From Fabrea salina (taxonomy: Eukaryota > Ciliophora > Heterotrichea > Heterotrichida > Fabreidae): a stretch of DNA of 64,000 bases. Below the pieces are notes generated by a model. It was not told the DNA's origin, did not search any database, and worked only from the letters and a program-made list of their open reading frames with translations. The stretch is taken from NCBI GenBank assembly GCA_022984795.1, contig JALIHJ010000052.1, positions 122,087-186,086 of the forward strand. Direction: 5' to 3'. How positions within the stretch are numbered: position 1 is the stretch's first letter; every line of letters starts with the position of its first letter. Made by a program: the position numbers and the translations under genes. This document shows, piece by piece, positions 59,901 through 64,000 of the stretch.

Positions 59901-62375
59901 AATGTTAGAAGGGCCACTCAACTGACTCCAATCATAACTAAGAGACCCACCTGCTCTTCCAACTGACTTCTTTGCTGATACTTGCAGTGACTTGGTGGCA
60001 CAAGGAATGCTGTAGGAGTAAGGAGCTGAAAGCTTGGCTGAAGGAATAGGCAGTGGATACTTGTACTCAGCCACTGGTTCTAAGTTGGAGTAGTCAAAGG
60101 AACACTCCCCCTACTTTTTAAGAATGTTGAAGGCATTCAGTTTCAGGGCTTCGTTGCGGATAGTGAAGTTAGACCCCAAGCTCACCACCAAAACAGTGCT
60201 GTTTTTCCACGAACAAAAAGGCTTGATTCCAAGTTTCTCTGAAGTTTCTGACTCAAAGAAAGTTCCACAAGAACCAGAGTTAGTAACAGCTTCCTCATCA
60301 AATGTAACATAGATTTTGGAGTACGTCTCAGAAAAGTAAGCTGAAACTTGAGAGGAATCAAAGTACCTTAGGCAACCTACACATCTGTTGGAGTCTAGTA
60401 CTAAAGGACTAGTGCAGTCAGTGCAGTGGGTTGCTGACCCTGAACATGCTGCACAATTAGAGTCACAGGGAAGACAGCTACCCTCTGATAAGTACTCGGA
60501 TGCACCACAGGAAATGCATTGATTCTTGGTAGAGTCTAGTACCAAGGGACTAGTGCAGGCTGTGCAGTGGGTTGCCGATCCCGAACACTCTTTGCATGAG
60601 CTATGGCAAGGTGAACAGATTGGCCCGTCTTTATAATAGCCATCATCACAAACACATTTTCCTTCTGATTCCGAAGAATTGGTTGGACACAAACAGTCTC
60701 CACCAGAGCTTTGCAATGAATTAGTTGCTGTGCAGTCAATGCAGTTAGGATCCTCTTTGGTAGAACATCTTTGGCAGGTAGCTGTGCAGAGAGTGCAAGT
60801 TAAACCTGAAGGGTCTGAGTTGTAGTAGCCATCTTCACACACACAAGTGCTCTCGTAAGGTGATGAGTTGACTGGGCACACGCAGTCTCCAGTAGCATCG
60901 TTAGAAGCATGGGTTACTCTGCAATTTACAGTGCAATCGGGGCTGTCTGCCGGACATCTTTCGCAGCCAGTGGTGCATACTTGACAATCTAACCCCCCAG
61001 GATTCGAATTGTAGTAGCCACTTTGACATACACAAGCAGTGCTATAAGCCGATGAATTGGGTGGGCACACACAGTCTCCGTCAGAACTGATTATAGCACG
61101 GTCGGTTGTACAATCAATACAGCCAGGGCTATCTATATCACTGCACCTTTCACAGGAAGTAGTGCAGGAAGTACAGGTTAGCCCACTTGAAGCCGAGTTA
61201 TAATACCCATCTTCACAAACACATTTGTTGTTATAAGGCGATGAATGGTCCGGGCACACACAGTCTCTGTTGGAATCTTGGGAGGCATACTCAATGAGGC
61301 ATTCTATGCAGTTTATGTCTTCTTTGTCCGAAGGATCAGTGCACCTTTGGCAATCAGTAGTGCAAAGACTGCAAGTTAATCCACTTGAAGCTGAGTTGTA
61401 ATAGTCATCCACACAGACACAAGTGTTGTCATAGGGAGAGGAATTATCTGGGCATACACAGTCTCCACTAGCGCTTTCATAAGCATGGGTTATTTTACAG
61501 TCAATGCAGTGAGGATCGCTTGTACTGGAACAGCTTTCACAAGTAGTTGTACAACTGACGCAACCTGATCCCGAGTTGTAAAATCCATCATTGCAGACAC
61601 ACACACCGTTTATGTTAGTAGAATCACCAGAACACCCACCAGTCGAGCATTGACAAACACCTCGAGAGCAAGTAATTACATCTGAAGCATTGGGGCAATC
61701 ACATTCCGTTTCTGATGCTGATAAAGCGTCGTTAGTAGGACATACACAATTTCCACTTGGATCTTCATAGGCATTAGTTACTGTGCAGTCAATGCAGTTG
61801 GGGTCATCTTTATCGGCACACCTTTGGCAAGAAGTAGCGCAGGAAGTGCAAGTTAAGCCTGAAGGGTTTGAGTTGTAATACCCATCTTGACAGACACAAG
61901 TATCATCATAAGGCGAGGAATTATCTGGGCACACACAGTCTCCACCATCGTTATAAGCATGAGTTACTTCACAAGCTACAATACAATTAGGATCATCTAT
62001 GGGGCACCTTGTACACTTAGTAGTGCATTGTTGGCAACTAAGAGTATCAGTACCAACATTAAAATAATTATCTTCGCAAACACATACTAAATTGTAAGCA
62101 GAAGAATTGTCAGGGCATGCAGCACAGGTAGTACCAGTCCATGCGTCTGACCCTGAGCAGTTTGGAATACAGCATTCATCTGCAGAATCAGGATCAGGAG
62201 TGCATTCTGAAAAACATTGATTAGCTGAATAAGCATCGCAATCGACTTGAGAACTATTTGGGTTTTCACAGCAGTTCTTTATAGTTGTGCTAGGACAATC
62301 AATACCCGAATTGCCATTATTCGAAAGTCCATTCCAAAGTAAAAATCCTAGTGCAAAAAATAGCCTTAATTTCAT
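56901..62375 (-). CDS. Giant furin-repeat/PKD/GPS membrane protein with one in-frame TAG
   Basis: The frame is 1,825 codons including the stop, and is unbroken except for TAG at 60111-60113 (codon 755). A signal peptide (about 1-18) precedes furin-like Cys repeats (to about 670), many of the form CVCEDGYYNS...GLTC..C...C-x-RC. A domain with YVTFDEEAVTNSGSCG and LGIKPFCSWKN continues across the TAG into SFDYSNLEPV. PKD-like repeats (LDASESYDPDNSQGPLEFEWTC) and a degenerate GPS (about 1530-1570) follow. Several TM helices begin at about 1592. The half after the TAG lacks a plausible ATG and signal peptide, so it reads as one gene. A nonsense mutation, readthrough or sense UAG are alternatives. 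Confidence 0.75.
60421..60520 (-). repeat. 100-bp block shared with 47695-47794
   Basis: About 95% identical by eye to the block in the paralogous gene; possible gene conversion. Confidence 0.75.
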
Positions 62376-62421
62376 TTATAAACTATCTAAGTATAGCTAT
62401 TTATCTATAATTAACTAGTTT

Positions 62422-62616
62422 ATGAACTCACAAATAAGTATAGATGATCTAGTATCAAGTTTATTTATCAAAGAAGTTTCAATGAATGCTAGTAACTGGC
62501 TCAGGAAGTCTGATTCTCATGTCCATATTTATAGGGAATTTCTTCACCACCTTTTAGGTGAAAAATTCAGGGGACTCAGAATAACTAAAGGGGGTGTAAT
62601 TTATACTTCTGCTTAG
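62422..62616 (+). CDS. Small open frame, doubtful gene
   Basis: This 64-aa frame runs from ATG to TAG and is divergent from the giant receptor gene by 46 bp. It has a leading amphipathic helix (DDLVSSLFIKEV) and a mixed C terminus. No family is recognised. It may be the 5' remnant of a decayed gene, since the sequence beyond has only short frames. Confidence 0.3.
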   Translation: MNSQISIDDLVSSLFIKEVSMNASNWLRKSDSHVHIYREFLHHLLGEKFRGLRITKGGVIYTSA

Positions 62617-62936
62617 CAAAAGTTTATGAAATTGTGTCCATGTACTTCACTGAGGAGCCCAGAATGATTTCTTAATAAATGATAATTTACGCGGGAATGA
62701 CTACCTAGAAAGTTCACCTTAGTACTCGCAAGTTACCTTATATGAATTTTAAGTTTAGGCAATAATGATTGTGATGGGGCTGCAGATAGACAGAATGGCT
62801 ACTCATTACAGAGGTAGCTCTGAGTGGGAGTATTTCCGCCTACCATCATCATCCTAAACAAAGTGAAGATTTTAGGATGAAATTGTCAGGAAATACTTTA
62901 TACCAAGATCTTATTGAGCCTTGAGTAAAACTAATT
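62617..62936. other. Intergenic, about 320 bp, nothing recognised
   Basis: No sustained frame, RNA-like fold or repeat seen on either strand. Confidence 0.4.
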
Positions 62937-64000
62937 AACTTAATGACTCACTAATCTCGCCTTGCAGTAGTTGAGTTTCTTCACCTAGTAAGGTCCCACT
63001 AAGTAGTCCCATAGCCACTTCAGGTGCTAAGTACTTGGCTGAAACTACTCCTCCAGTGTTATGTTTTATCTCGTATGCCCTTCAATCATTTTAACCTTCA
63101 CACTTTAGCAAGTCTCAGAAACAAGATAAGTTCACTTACACTGAGTTGAAGTGTCGTCCAAATGCTCACTAGCATAATGGCACTTCTACTGTCTGGGTCT
63201 GTTGCCCAGTAGCTAGACTCCACAAACTCAAACTTACTAACAGACTTTACCATTCGTTGGCCCTCTAGCACTTGAGTATTCTTCAGTAGCTAGACTCACA
63301 CTCGAAAACTACGATCACAAGCTACTGATAAGACTACAAGCATGGCCTTCCAAAACCTTAGCCTCCAAAAGAGCCTTCAATCTGCTTTTTCAGTGCACAA
63401 AGACAAAACCTTAAGAGCCAAGAACCAGTGAGTTTGCAGTCACTCCAGTTCTGATGTACTAAAGAATAGCTTCATAAACCCAGCCTTGTTCCAGGGACTT
63501 ATTAGCAACCAACTGGGTGAACAAGCAAAAAGTTGGTGGAATACGCCAATCCACTCTACTCAAAGGCTTGAACCGTCTGTGAGTCAATGCACAGAACAAC
63601 AAACACTAAACTTAACACAAAGAAAATCACGATTGCAGTGATCTACATCTGGAAAATAGTGAGTCCTAAGGCAAACAAAGTAGCCAGTCCTAGCATCGAG
63701 GCACAGAATATATACAAGTTGGAGTAGCTGATAGGTTTCTTGAAGTCACGCTGTTCCTTCTGCGTATCTAACATATAGCTGAGGCAAAATAAGCAATGAA
63801 AGTGCTCACAGAGTTGTAAGCACTATAAGTCCAAGTTCCTAGTGCCATGTGCAGAGCCAACTTGAATTAAAACTATCTTGTGCTTCAAGAAGTATTTTAT
63901 TCAAAGTTGTGCCTAATTAATCGAGTTCCTGCACAGAATATAAAGTCTTTGGGAGTGTTTTCTAGAAACAACTCTGGAACTCTGCCAGTCTAAAAAGTAC
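62937..64000 (-). pseudogene. Decayed multi-TM protein gene
   Basis: Read on the minus strand, long coding-like pieces follow each other. One is a hydrophobic stretch, HMALGTWTYSAYNSV.. around 63780-63860. After a one-base shift come NLYIFCASMLGLATLFALG and IVIFFVLSLVFVVLC (about 63590-63730). A cytosolic-looking part, FTQLVANKSLEQGWVY, follows near 63490-63540, and a C-terminal piece, GGVVSAKYLAPEVAMG, lies near 63000-63050. The frame is broken by TAG, TAA and TGA codons and at least one frameshift, and no 15-nt intron repairs them. It is probably a pseudogene of a membrane protein; the family is not recognised, and its 5' end lies beyond the window. Confidence 0.5.

Noticed and set aside
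56901-60074. A separate gene starting at the GTG codon at 60074
   Set aside because: There is no ATG or signal peptide, and the same frame continues upstream across a single TAG with domain continuity.
1-64000. A Condylostoma-like code in which all three stop codons are commonly sense
   Set aside because: Long host frames are free of TAA, TAG and TGA, with CAA/CAG used for Gln and TGG for Trp; only isolated TGA and TAG exceptions exist.

Overview
The window looks like somatic (macronuclear) DNA of a heterotrich ciliate of the Stentor/Blepharisma/Fabrea type. The main evidence is nine introns of exactly 15 nt. All fit GTAAnnnnnAnnnAG with an A at intron position 10, and each restores a reading frame. 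Genes are packed almost without spacers: start codons of divergent genes lie 1-8 bp apart, convergent stop codons lie 2-6 bp apart or overlap, and one stop codon is followed directly by the next ATG. Of 31 host CDS ends, 29 use TAA; the single TAG end and the single TGA end each have an in-frame TAA a few codons later. The genus cannot be fixed from this window.

Layout. 1-4.5 kb: the end of a SNAP-like gene, an omega-type GST, gamma-glutamyl hydrolase, three small genes (one resembling the mitochondrial micropeptide STMP1) and a decaying tandem family of small membrane/coiled-coil proteins. 4.7-18.7 kb: RCC1 protein, Tim44-like protein, Frag1/DRAM-like membrane protein, MPP10, a claudin-like protein whose zinc finger appears only after splicing, a helical-repeat protein, an IBTK-like ANK-RCC1 protein, a RING/B-box protein, tRNA-Pro(AGG) and a beta-helix protein. 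18.7-24.3 kb: a 1,883-aa cysteine-rich membrane protein. 24.3-33.3 kb: a conserved housekeeping block with a SAPS-like protein, SPC25, NAA25, PWP1, a dual-specificity phosphatase, a divergent HBS1-like GTPase and a small membrane protein. 33.3-39.3 kb: gene-poor flanks around a 1,531-aa B-box protein. 39.3-44.2 kb: CLEC16A, an NHA-type Na+/H+ antiporter and an F-box/WD40 protein. 44.2-62.4 kb: two very large furin-repeat/PKD/GPS/multi-TM proteins separated by a GBP/Sey1-like GTPase. The right end holds a decayed membrane-protein gene.

Two features stand out. First, a complete 4.09-kb LINE-type retrotransposon with a perfect 16-bp target-site duplication sits inside one giant surface-protein gene. 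Removing the element and one duplication copy restores a continuous 2,252-codon frame, so the insertion is recent. Second, stop-codon behaviour is odd. The LINE is one long frame broken only by two in-frame TGA codons, and the neighbouring 1,825-codon gene is broken only by one in-frame TAG. This suggests UGA may be read as Trp (as known for Blepharisma) and possibly UAG readthrough, although host genes otherwise avoid both codons. Functionally the host genes are mostly unrelated housekeeping genes (ribosome biogenesis, N-terminal acetylation, kinetochore, mitochondria and autophagy) next to ciliate-type surface receptors; there is no operon-like pathway.
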